Assembly (NCBI GenBank): GCA_937886325.1
Contig: CALABV010000051.1
Location: 17,634 to 81,633 of the forward strand
DNA: 64,000 nucleotides
Reading direction: 5' to 3'
From: an uncultured Geobacter sp.
Lineage (GTDB): Bacteria > Desulfobacterota > Desulfuromonadia > Geobacterales > Geobacteraceae
Made by a program: the position numbers and the translations under genes. Each line of letters starts with the position of its first letter. Position 1 is the first letter of the stretch. Under the pieces are notes generated by a model. It was not told the DNA's origin, did not search any database, and worked only from the letters and a program-made list of their open reading frames with translations. Below are positions 8,505 to 16,029 of the stretch, piece by piece.

Positions 8505-9419
8505 TTACCGGATTAGGGTATCCGTCAGGGCACATAGAAATACCGCGCAACTGATGTAACCGTTTGCGGTGAAAAAAGCCGTATTCAACCGGGACAGGTC
8601 TCCCTCACGAACCAGACTGTGCTCATACCCCAGGAGAACGGCCACGGCCCCGATCCCCACACGGTAGACGATGCCCAGGTCGGCGGCATAGGCCACGGCA
8701 GCAAGCATCCCCACGGTGACAAGGTGGAACAGGCGCGCAGTCACCAGCGCGGCCCCCGCACCTATCCTCGCAGGAATGGAATGGAGTCCGGCTGAGCGGT
8801 CGAAATCCAGATCCTGGAGGGAATAGAGGATGTCAAACCCGGCAACCCAGAAGAGAACTGCGCCTCCCAGAAGCAGGGCCGCCGGTTCCACGTTTCCGCG
8901 AACGGCAATCCACGCCCCGACCGGCGCCGCTGCCAGACAGAGGCCCAACACGATGTGGCACAGGGAGGTGAAGCGCTTGCAATAGGAATAGGACAGCAGC
9001 AGGAAAAGGGCGATCGGCGTCAGGGAGAAACAGAGCGGATTCAGCTGATACGCGGCAAACAGGAAAAGGGCGACGGCCACTCCTATCCAGACGGCAACCG
9101 ACTTCTTGCGAAGGAGACCGGAGGGAATGGCCCGATCCTTCGTTCTCGGATTCTTCCCGTCTATCTCCGCGTCTATGAGGCGGTTCAGGCCCATGGCCGC
9201 GGTTCTGGCCCCGACCATGGCCATCAGGATCCAGAAAATGGTCGGGAAAGAAGGAATGCCTCGTGCCGCCAGCACCGCGCCGGTCAGCGCGAAGGGGAGC
9301 GCGAAGACAGTATGGGAAAACCGTATCGTTTCCAGGAAGAGCCGAAGCGAAGCAAGGACTCCCGGCGTGTGCGGGGGCGCCGCCCATGGCCGGCTTGCAT
9401 CGCCCTTTTTTGCCTCCAT
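8505..9419 (-). CDS. mqnP: UbiA-family prenyltransferase (menaquinone, MqnP/MenA-like)
   Basis: Polytopic inner-membrane prenyltransferase that adds the polyprenyl tail in quinone synthesis. The first Asp-rich motif NRLIDAEIDGKNPRT and second motif (LQDLDFDRSAGLHSIPARIG) bind the magnesium-diphosphate; eight to nine hydrophobic helices are visible. I use the ATG at 9419 (304 residues, MEAKKGDASR) because AAAGGG lies upstream; an ATG 27 bases earlier lacks a ribosome site. First gene of the operon mqnP-ubiX-mqnE-mqnC-rnd. MqnP naming follows the operon context; the sequence itself only proves UbiA family. Confidence 0.87.
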   Translation of the reverse strand: MEAKKGDASRPWAAPPHTPGVLASLRLFLETIRFSHTVFALPFALTGAVLAARGIPSFPTIFWILMAMVGARTAAMGLNRLIDAEIDGKNPRTKDRAIPSGLLRKKSVAVWIGVAVALFLFAAYQLNPLCFSLTPIALFLLLSYSYCKRFTSLCHIVLGLCLAAAPVGAWIAVRGNVEPAALLLGGAVLFWVAGFDILYSLQDLDFDRSAGLHSIPARIGAGAALVTARLFHLVTVGMLAAVAYAADLGIVYRVGIGAVAVLLGYEHSLVREGDLSRLNTAFFTANGYISCAVFLCALTDTLIR

Positions 9420-9474
9420 ACCCACGCCCTTTCGTCTTTCCCTCATTCATACGCCGGACAACCGGATGAAACAT

Positions 9475-9503
9475 TTTGTAGCACTTCAAGGGTGATCTGA
9501 CAA
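9475..9503 (-). promoter_or_regulatory. sigma-70-type promoter of the futalosine menaquinone operon
   Basis: On the minus strand TTGTCA (9503-9498), a 17-base spacer and TACAAA (9480-9475) match the -35 and -10 hexamers at five and four of six positions. Predicted start near 9468, about 50 bases before the prenyltransferase start codon. Confidence 0.5.
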
Positions 9504-9613
9504 CGGTTTTTATTCCTTCCTTTCCGTGCTTCTGCTTTATATAGCTGTAGAATTAGAGACGGCTTTTTGATAGAAAGGAAGCGTTGAGATCACCAGACAC
9601 GAGGAGTTCCTGT

Positions 9614-10579
9614 ATGAGGTCGTACTTCGCGGCAGTCCTTGCATGTTTCCTTCTCCTTTCATGCATATCCTGCGATACCGGGCGGACCGGGCCGATACAT
9701 GCCGGTAAACTCAGAGTAATCACTACACTCTTCCCCCTGTACGATTTCGCGCGGGCAATCGGAGGAGATCGGGCGGACGTGACGCTCCTGCTCCCTCCCG
9801 GCATGGAGGCCCACAGCTTCGAGCCGAAACCCGGCGACATCGTCCGTGTCGGCAAGGCCGACCTCTTTATCTATACGAACCGTAACATGGAACCGTGGGC
9901 CGTGGACATCATCAGCGGCATAGACTCCAAAAAGACGATGGTCATTGACGCAAGCCGCGGCACGCGCATGCTGAAAACCGGAAAAAGCGCCGGGCACGAT
10001 CACATCGGCAACGACCACGATCGGGAAGACGCCCATAATCACGGAAAAGGGATGGACCCTCACTTGTGGCTCGATTTCGGGAACGCCCGCATCATGGTGG
10101 ACAACATCCTTGCCGGCTTCATTGCGCGGGACCCGAACAACAGTGGATGGTACTCCGCGAATGCGGCTGCCTACAAGGCAAGGCTGACGGAACTTGACGA
10201 CCGCTATCGGGCCGGACTGGCCGTGTGCGACAAACGGATATTTCTCCACGGCGGACACTTCGCCTTCGGGTACCTGGCAAACCGCTACGGACTCCGCTAT
10301 GAATCAGCGTACGCGGTCAGCGCGGATGCCGAGCCCTCTCCGGCGAAAATCGCAAACCTTATCAACCGGATGCGGGCAAACGGCCTGCGGTATATCTTTA
10401 CCGAGGAACTGGTCGAACCGCGGGTAGCGGACACCATCGCCCGGGAAACCGGGGCGAGGATTCTCATGCTTCACGGCGCCCACAATATCAGCAGGGATGA
10501 TCTGGCGTCCGGCGCCACCTTTTTCTCTCTCATGGAACGGAATCTGGGCAATCTCAGGATTGGAATGCAATGCCGATGA
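9614..10579 (+). CDS. znuA: Zinc ABC transporter substrate-binding lipoprotein (ZnuA-like)
   Basis: Cluster A-I solute-binding protein that captures zinc (or manganese) outside the inner membrane. The ATG at 9614 is preceded by GAGGAG and yields a lipoprotein signal with lipobox LLSC near residue 16. After ITTLFPLYDFARAIGG come the ligand His in LLPPGMEAHSFEPKPGD, a His/Asp-rich mobile loop (HDHIGNDHDREDAHNHG, about residues 128-144) typical of zinc-specific members, then MDPHLWLDF and GGHFAFGYLANRYGL with two further ligand histidines. 321 residues. It overlaps the ATPase gene by ten bases. An upstream TTG start would add ten residues before the signal and is less likely. Confidence 0.92.
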   Translation: MRSYFAAVLACFLLLSCISCDTGRTGPIHAGKLRVITTLFPLYDFARAIGGDRADVTLLLPPGMEAHSFEPKPGDIVRVGKADLFIYTNRNMEPWAVDIISGIDSKKTMVIDASRGTRMLKTGKSAGHDHIGNDHDREDAHNHGKGMDPHLWLDFGNARIMVDNILAGFIARDPNNSGWYSANAAAYKARLTELDDRYRAGLAVCDKRIFLHGGHFAFGYLANRYGLRYESAYAVSADAEPSPAKIANLINRMRANGLRYIFTEELVEPRVADTIARETGARILMLHGAHNISRDDLASGATFFSLMERNLGNLRIGMQCR

Positions 10580-11322
10580 ATTCCATCTCAATAGAAGGAC
10601 TTTCCTTCGACTATCACGGAAACGAGGTGCTGCGGGACATCACGTGCGACATCCGGCAGGGTGATTACGTCGGTATCGTCGGCCCCAACGGGTCCGGCAA
10701 AAGCACGCTGATACGCTGCATCCTCGGTCTGAACAGGGTTGAGCACGGGACGATCACCCTGTTCGGGGTTCCCCAACCCGCATTCACCTCATGGGACCGC
10801 ATCGGCTTCCTGCCCCAGGGGCTGCAACTCTTCAACCCAAACTTTCCGGCCACCGTGGAGGAGGTTGTCAGACTCGGCCGACTATCGAAGAAGCGCTTCC
10901 CCCGGCGCTTCGACGCATCCGATAGCGAGGCCGTGGAACGGGCCATGGATCTGATGGGGATATCATCCCTCGGCAAGCGACTGATAGGCGAACTCTCCGG
11001 CGGGTTGCGCCAGAGGGTGCTTCTGGCACGGGCGCTGGTAAACGATCCGGAGGTCCTCATCCTCGACGAACCAACCACCGCCCTCGACCCCGAAACCCGC
11101 GACAGTTTTTATGCGACCGTGCGCGACCTGAACGTCAATCGTGGAACGACGATTCTGCTGATCACCCACGACTCGTCCACAATCGGGCTCTATGCGTCGA
11201 AGCTCCTGTACCTTGACAAGCGGATAATCTTCTTTGGAACCTTCGAAGAGTTCTGCCATTCCTCAAACATGACCGAGGTTTTCGGCCACCACGGCCAGCA
11301 CCTCATCTGCCGAAGACATTAA
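10570..11322 (+). CDS. znuC: Zinc ABC transporter ATP-binding protein (ZnuC-like)
   Basis: 250-residue ABC ATPase. Walker A is GPNGSGKST (residues 38-46), the Q-loop lies in FLPQGLQLF, the signature is LSGGLRQR (about 142-149), Walker B is VLILDEP with D-loop TALD, and the switch His is in LLITHD. The start overlaps the end of the binding protein; a second ATG two codons on is an alternative. It is followed after 11 bases by the permease gene. Metal specificity (zinc versus manganese) is inferred from the His-rich binding protein. Confidence 0.92.
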   Translation: MPMNSISIEGLSFDYHGNEVLRDITCDIRQGDYVGIVGPNGSGKSTLIRCILGLNRVEHGTITLFGVPQPAFTSWDRIGFLPQGLQLFNPNFPATVEEVVRLGRLSKKRFPRRFDASDSEAVERAMDLMGISSLGKRLIGELSGGLRQRVLLARALVNDPEVLILDEPTTALDPETRDSFYATVRDLNVNRGTTILLITHDSSTIGLYASKLLYLDKRIIFFGTFEEFCHSSNMTEVFGHHGQHLICRRH

Positions 11323-11333
11323 AGGGAGCCTGA

Positions 11334-12152
11334 ATGTCCTTTGCCGACATCATCCACTACGCATTTCTCCAACGGGCACTTCTTGCCGGGACACTCATAG
11401 CAATCCTGTGCTCCGTACTCGGCGTGTTTCTGGTGCTGCGCAGGCTCTCCCTCATCGGGGACGGACTTTCCCATGTGACATTCGGCAGCGTCGCCCTCGC
11501 CCTGCTGCTGCGCTTCCAGTCGGTCTACACCTCCCTCGCCGCGATTCCCTGCGTGCTCATCGCCGCCATCGGCATTCTGAAGATTGCCGACAAGGCCCGC
11601 ATCTACGGCGACGCCGCCATCGGCATCGTATCGTCACTGGGAATCGCCGTCGGCATCCTGCTCGCCAGCCTTGCCGGCGGCTTCAACGTCGACCTGTTCA
11701 GCTACCTCTTCGGCAACATCCTCTCCATCAGCCGCGCGGAGCTTGTGGTTACCGCCTGTCTGTTCATGGTCGTTCTGCTGAGCGTGGCGTTTTTCTATAA
11801 CGAACTGTTTGCAATCACCTTTGACGAGGAACTTGCCGTGACATGCGGGGTCAGGGTGGAACGCATCAACGCGGTACTGGTGCTCCTTACGGCCCTGACG
11901 GTGGTGCTCGCCATGAAGGTCGTCGGGATCATGCTGATATCGGCGCTGCTGATCCTGCCGGCGGTCTCCGCACTGCAACTGGCGCGCGGCTTCAAGACCG
12001 CAATTCTCCTTTCTGCCTGCCTGGGAGTCGCCTCGGTGATCGGGGGGATCTTTCTCTCGTTCTTCATGGATCTCCCCACCGGCGCGACCATCATCATCAT
12101 CAACTTTCTCCTGTTCGCAACCTGCTTCATTCTGCGTACAACCAGAAAGTGA
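11334..12152 (+). CDS. znuB: Zinc ABC transporter permease (ZnuB-like)
   Basis: 272-residue ABC-3 family integral membrane protein with about eight hydrophobic helices. LRRLSLIGDGLSHVTFGSVAL near the N-terminus (about 36-56) and the KVVGIMLISALLILPAVSALQLA stretch (about 188-210, quoted in part) are the family landmarks. It completes a three-gene transporter. No Zur or Fur box could be recognised upstream of the first gene of the operon. Confidence 0.92.
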   Translation: MSFADIIHYAFLQRALLAGTLIAILCSVLGVFLVLRRLSLIGDGLSHVTFGSVALALLLRFQSVYTSLAAIPCVLIAAIGILKIADKARIYGDAAIGIVSSLGIAVGILLASLAGGFNVDLFSYLFGNILSISRAELVVTACLFMVVLLSVAFFYNELFAITFDEELAVTCGVRVERINAVLVLLTALTVVLAMKVVGIMLISALLILPAVSALQLARGFKTAILLSACLGVASVIGGIFLSFFMDLPTGATIIIINFLLFATCFILRTTRK

Positions 12153-12163
12153 GAAATTTCTCC

Positions 12164-12192
12164 TTGAATCTCGCTAGCGCGCGTGCTAAGGT
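12164..12192 (+). promoter_or_regulatory. Promoter of tRNA-Lys
   Basis: TTGAAT (12164-12169), a 17-base spacer and TAAGGT (12187-12192) lie 22 bases before the mature tRNA 5' end, a common arrangement for stable RNA genes. The -10 hexamer is imperfect. Confidence 0.5.
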
Positions 12193-12213
12193 TAGACCTC
12201 TTTCAAGATATGA

Positions 12214-12289
12214 GGACCGCTAGCTCAGCTGGTAGAGCAGGCGACTCTTAATCGTCAGGTCGTAGGTTCGACCCCTACGCGGTCCACCA
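12214..12289 (+). tRNA. tRNA-Lys, anticodon CTT
   Basis: 76-base tRNA with all arms: acceptor GGACCGC/GCGGTCC (12214-12220 with 12279-12285), D arm GCTC/GAGC, anticodon stem GGCGA/TCGTC with loop CTCTTAA placing CTT at 12247-12249, T arm with GGTTCGACC, discriminator A and an encoded CCA (12287-12289). The anticodon reads AAG lysine codons. tRNA genes are frequent integration sites, but no integrase or att duplication is visible next to it. Confidence 0.98.
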
Positions 12290-12296
12290 ATACAGA

Positions 12297-12335
12297 CAAG
12301 GCTCAACGGTCCATTCCGTTGAGCCTTGTTTTCTT
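12297..12335 (+). terminator. Intrinsic terminator after tRNA-Lys
   Basis: Perfect 13-bp stem CAAGGCTCAACGG (12297-12309) / CCGTTGAGCCTTG (12316-12328) with loop TCCATT, followed by TTTTCTT. A textbook Rho-independent terminator. Confidence 0.93.
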
Positions 12336-12683
12336 ATGACCGCTTTTCGAGAGCTTCGACCTCACCCCCTAATCCCCTGTTACTCCACTCCGCGCCATCT
12401 TTCCATGCAAAATATCTGAATTTATTTATCCAACAATTCTAAACAATTACAGCATTCACTATTTTTTTGAGAGGGTCAAAATTTGCCTAGAACGGAAGCC
12501 CCTAGTATTATTAATGTGAAACGGGTTTGCGCATGTCTGCCACCCCTCTGCAACTAATGCCTTTGCGTAGCCAAACGGGGAAAATGACCGCCATACACGG
12601 AAAGGCGCCACCACACAATTCCGAGAAGCCGCCAATAAAGACGAAAGCAGACCGGACATCGCACCGCTTAATAAAGGATTGGT
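12336..12683. other. Intergenic region before the histidine kinase gene
   Basis: 348 bases with an AT-rich centre (about 12410-12480). A short open frame from 12527 has no recognisable content and no ribosome site. No clear promoter or repeat was identified. Confidence 0.4.
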
Positions 12684-13694
12684 ATGCACGGCTTTACGTT
12701 TACCGTTGACCGGAACCTCATCATCCGCTCCGTCGACACAGGGGCAGTGAAAGGTGAAACGGGGTCATTGATTGCCGCGGGGATTGTGGGGCAGCCCTAC
12801 CAGCGGTTCTTCCCGGTTTTACTCAAGGGAAAGGTTGACGCGGTGGAAAAGGTTCTTCGAGAGGAAACACCCCTGTTCCTGAGGGCACACCAGATTGTCT
12901 GCTTCTGCGGAAATATTCATGCCGACATTGCCATCACCCCTCTTCTGGATGCCGGCGGTTCCGTTGTCGGCGCGGAAATCACACGGGAAGTGGTTTCCGG
13001 GTGCGATATGCAGGATACGATGTGGAGAGAAAGGCAGCTTATCGATATCGGCAGGAATTCCGCCGCGCTGGCTCACGGGGTGCGGAACCCGCTGAATGCC
13101 ATTAAGGGAGCAGTGGTCTACCTGAAGAACGCCTTTGGAAAAGAGCCGACCGTCGTTGAATTCGCCGGGATTATCGAAGAGGAAATCTCGAAACTTGACG
13201 GTTTTATCACGAAGTTTCTCAGTACTTCGCTGCTGGAATCGGAATTTGAGTCTCTCGACGTCAATCAGTTAATCCGTCGGATTCTTGCTGTAAGTTCGTT
13301 CCAGGCATGCGTGAAAAAAATATCTTTCCACCCCGATCTCGGTGATGTTCCCGTCATCAGGGCAGATGATTTTCAGCTCGGCCATGCTGTGATGAATATA
13401 ATCAATAATGCGATGGAGGCCATGGTCGAAGGGGGCTTCATCCGGTTGAAAACCGGCACGACCTTCCGCGACGGCCGCGATTTCGTCTTCATTGAGATTT
13501 CCGACAGCGGAGGGGGGATGAACCGGGCGGACTCCTCAGGGGTTTCGGATTCGCCCACCGGTTCCGACGGCAGGGGATTCGGGCTGTTCCTGACACGCGA
13601 GATAGTCCGGCACCATGGGGGGCTGCTGGAGATTGTCAGCAGAAAGAATCAGGGTACCAGCGTCGGCATTTTCCTTCCCGTTTCTTCACCATGA
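12684..13694 (+). CDS. PAS-domain sensor histidine kinase, NtrB-like
   Basis: 336-residue cytosolic kinase without membrane segments. Residues 1-105 look like a PAS fold; the H-box is SAALAHGVRNPLNAIKG with phospho-acceptor His131; the catalytic ATPase domain has an N-box in HAVMNIINNAMEAM, G1 box DSGGGM and G2 box GRGFGLFLTREIV. The NtrB-type H-box (HxxRNPL) goes with NtrC-type partners, and the next gene is one, overlapping or nearly overlapping it. In XrtA loci the analogous pair is called PrsK/PrsR, but PrsK proteins are usually much longer with a membrane region, so I do not use that name. The input signal is unknown. Confidence 0.88.
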   Translation: MHGFTFTVDRNLIIRSVDTGAVKGETGSLIAAGIVGQPYQRFFPVLLKGKVDAVEKVLREETPLFLRAHQIVCFCGNIHADIAITPLLDAGGSVVGAEITREVVSGCDMQDTMWRERQLIDIGRNSAALAHGVRNPLNAIKGAVVYLKNAFGKEPTVVEFAGIIEEEISKLDGFITKFLSTSLLESEFESLDVNQLIRRILAVSSFQACVKKISFHPDLGDVPVIRADDFQLGHAVMNIINNAMEAMVEGGFIRLKTGTTFRDGRDFVFIEISDSGGGMNRADSSGVSDSPTGSDGRGFGLFLTREIVRHHGGLLEIVSRKNQGTSVGIFLPVSSP

Positions 13695-13783
13695 ATGAAT
13701 GCGCTCGGGTCAGGCGCGGAGCACGGGAAACAATGCGGGATATGGTCGGATATTCCGGCAATGAAACGGCTGTCCGGGAGGGA

Positions 13784-15142
13784 ATGATGACAGGCAGAGC
13801 GGGCGGACAGATACTGCTTGTGGACGATGAACTGAATGCACTGAAAGTCCTGTCGGCCATTCTGCGGGAGGAAGGATACAAGGTATTTCAGGCACAGGAT
13901 GTGGGTAGTGCACAGAAATTTCTCGTCGATGAGGATATCGATGTGGTGATTACCGACCTGAAAATGCCGGGAAAAGACGGGATGCAGCTGTTTGAGCACA
14001 TCACCGACCACCATTCCGAAATCCCGGTTATCTTCCTCACTGCCTACGGATCGGTCGATTCCGCGGTGCATGCCATTACACAGGGTGCTTTCTACTACTT
14101 CATCAAGCCGCCCGACTACACGAAACTGAAAGGTATACTGGCCAGGGCGGTGGAGCAGAGATTGTTGAAGAAGGAGATCAGAATTCTCAAAAACAAACTG
14201 GCCGGAGAGAGGGAACCCGAGCGTATCATCGGAAAAACACCGCAGATGGTCCGGATATTCGAAACCATCAATGCAGTGAAGGATTCGGTGAGCAGCGTCC
14301 TGATTTACGGCGAGACAGGCACCGGGAAGGAGGCCATAGCCCGCTCCCTCCACTATCAGAGCAACAGGCGGGACAAACCGTTCATTGCCGTCAACTGCGC
14401 CGCAATGCCGGGCGGGCTTCTTGAGTCGGAGCTTTTCGGGTATGAAAAGGGAGCGTTCACCGGCGCGACCTCCCGACGGATCGGCAGGTTCGAGGAGGCG
14501 GCGGACGGCACGATTTTCCTGGATGAAATCGGGGAACTGGAGTTGCTCCTCCAGGCAAAGCTTCTGCGTGTGCTGCAGGAGAAAGAGATCGAGAGGTTGG
14601 GCAGTAACCGGAAAGTGCGTATCGACTTCCGCCTCATCTGCTCCACGAACAGGGATTTGAGCCGCGACATCAGCTCCGGTCATTTTCGGGAAGATCTCTT
14701 CTATCGGATAAATGTGGTTCGCATCAACCTGCCTCCTCTCCGCGAGCGAAAGGACGATATCCCTCTCCTGACATCCTCCTTTCTCAAGGAGTACTGCATC
14801 CGGGAAAACAAGGCTCTCGAGATATCTTCCGAAGTCATGAATCTCTTTCACACATTTCCATGGCCGGGGAATATACGGCAACTCAGGAATGTCATCGAGC
14901 GTGCGACCGTGCTGGCACGGGGGAAAGTAATAACGGTGCAGGAACTCTCCGATGAACTCCGCAATTTTGCCGAAGGTGTTCACCCGACGCCGAGGGGAGC
15001 CGTCAGGCCGCTCCGGGAACTGGAAGAGGAGGCGATCCGGTCCGCCCTGTTCGAATATCGAGGCAACAAGTCCAAGGTAGCGACGATGCTCGGTATTTCC
15101 CGGAAGGCACTGTACAAGAAATTACTCGATATGAACCGGTAG
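13784..15142 (+). CDS. Sigma-54-dependent response regulator, NtrC family
   Basis: Transcription activator that opens sigma-54 promoters. Receiver domain (phospho-acceptor Asp58 in VVITDLKMPG, Lys in YFIKPPD), then a AAA+ domain with Walker A GETGTGKE, the sigma-54-contacting GAFTGA loop (in YEKGAFTGATSRR), Walker B TIFLDEIGEL and the arginine-finger region, and a C-terminal Fis-type helix-turn-helix (KVATMLGISRKALYKKLL). I chose ATG 13784 (or 13787) because CCGGGAGGGA is immediately upstream; an ATG at 13691 overlapping the kinase stop as ATGA is the alternative and would add 31 residues. Likely target: the -24/-12 promoter about 480 bases downstream, ahead of the exopolysaccharide operon. 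Confidence 0.92.
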   Translation: MMTGRAGGQILLVDDELNALKVLSAILREEGYKVFQAQDVGSAQKFLVDEDIDVVITDLKMPGKDGMQLFEHITDHHSEIPVIFLTAYGSVDSAVHAITQGAFYYFIKPPDYTKLKGILARAVEQRLLKKEIRILKNKLAGEREPERIIGKTPQMVRIFETINAVKDSVSSVLIYGETGTGKEAIARSLHYQSNRRDKPFIAVNCAAMPGGLLESELFGYEKGAFTGATSRRIGRFEEAADGTIFLDEIGELELLLQAKLLRVLQEKEIERLGSNRKVRIDFRLICSTNRDLSRDISSGHFREDLFYRINVVRINLPPLRERKDDIPLLTSSFLKEYCIRENKALEISSEVMNLFHTFPWPGNIRQLRNVIERATVLARGKVITVQELSDELRNFAEGVHPTPRGAVRPLRELEEEAIRSALFEYRGNKSKVATMLGISRKALYKKLLDMNR

Positions 15143-15648
15143 TCGAAACGCTTCTATCTCTGCCGTCGGCCGGACATTCCCCTCTCCTATTCCTGAGCGG
15201 TGAGGTGTGCCCGAAACTCTTCTTGTTCACATTATGCACTGCTCAATTTTTGATTGCTCAAACATCCACCAGCACACTGTCCCCTCCGGAAACACTCTCC
15301 TCCCCATAACCTGCCGTCATTTTTAATTAATACGAAAAGTGTATCCATAAGAAACATTCTGCAGAGTCTTATTTTGCGCAATTTTTTTCGTATATGTAGA
15401 CTAAGGAAACACTTCCTAAAAAGAAGGCTGAAACATGCGAGATTTTTGAATATGACATCAACAGCGCCATGCTCGGGAACACCATTTAAGGCCGAGAGAA
15501 ACCTCTCTCAACGGACCATTTTATTTATTAAAATAACATCCATAACGCCGATGTTTCCACCATGTACAAAATCTTCATTTCAAGATAATGAGATCTGTTT
15601 TCATTTTGGCCATCACCATTTGGCATCCTCGTTGCTCTTGGGTAACTC
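15143..15648. other. Regulatory region upstream of the exopolysaccharide operon
   Basis: 506 bases without a credible gene, AT-rich from about 15320. It holds the -24/-12 promoter at its 3' end and a small AT inverted repeat (ATTTTA/TAAAAT, about 15519-15535). The activator binding sites expected 80-200 bases upstream of a sigma-54 promoter should lie here but I could not define them. Confidence 0.55.
15620..15636 (+). promoter_or_regulatory. sigma-54 (-24/-12) promoter for the exopolysaccharide operon
   Basis: TTGGCATCCTCGTTGCT matches the sigma-54 consensus TGGCAC-N5-TTGCW, with one deviation (CAT for CAC), and has the invariant GG (15622-15623) and GC (15634-15635) at the correct spacing. 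Predicted start is near 15647, only about two bases before the ATG of the pseudo-receiver gene, so the first cistron would be nearly leaderless. An NtrC-type activator is encoded just upstream. Confidence 0.7.
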
Positions 15649-16029
15649 ATGAAAACGAGAGACAAGATCCTCATTGTCGATGAAGCGGGCTTTTCCCGTG
15701 TCTGTTCGTCTATCCTCGCAGGTCAGGGGTTTCATGCCGAATGCATGATTCGCGAGGAGTGGGGAGTTTCCCCGCGCTTCATAAAGAAAGTGTCTCTCCT
15801 TATAACCAGCTACCCGTACGGAGCGCAAGTCCTGAAGATGATGCACGGTTTGTCCGTCCCCGTCATTGTGCTGGCCGACTACACGGGAAAAGACATTATC
15901 GAGATTCTCGAAGGGCTCGAAAACTCCTACTGCATGGTCAAGCCCATTAACTACGAGAGGTTCACCCTGCTGGTAAAGAATCTGGTAAACGAGACGTGTT
16001 TCCAACATGGAGGATACAGCATTGTCTAG
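15649..16029 (+). CDS. Receiver-like protein lacking the phospho-acceptor aspartate
   Basis: 126 residues with the pattern of a CheY-type receiver: ILIVDEAGFS at strand 1 with the acidic pair D10-E11, LADYTG at the switch position and the conserved Lys in MVKPIN. At strand 3, where the phosphorylated Asp is expected, the sequence is SLLITSYPYG, so the Asp appears replaced by Ser. It is therefore probably a pseudo-receiver acting by protein contact. It is the first gene after the sigma-54 promoter and its end overlaps the start region of the TPR lipoprotein gene by 23 bases. No ribosome site is visible upstream of the ATG. Confidence 0.7.
   Translation: MKTRDKILIVDEAGFSRVCSSILAGQGFHAECMIREEWGVSPRFIKKVSLLITSYPYGAQVLKMMHGLSVPVIVLADYTGKDIIEILEGLENSYCMVKPINYERFTLLVKNLVNETCFQHGGYSIV

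Noticed and set aside
12165..12335. Integration site at tRNA-Lys
   Set aside because: No integrase gene, no direct repeat of the tRNA 3' end elsewhere in the window, and a regular terminator follows.
15254..15652. Open frame of about 130 codons upstream of the exopolysaccharide operon
   Set aside because: Composition is not coding-like, no ribosome site or recognisable motif, and it covers the sigma-54 promoter.
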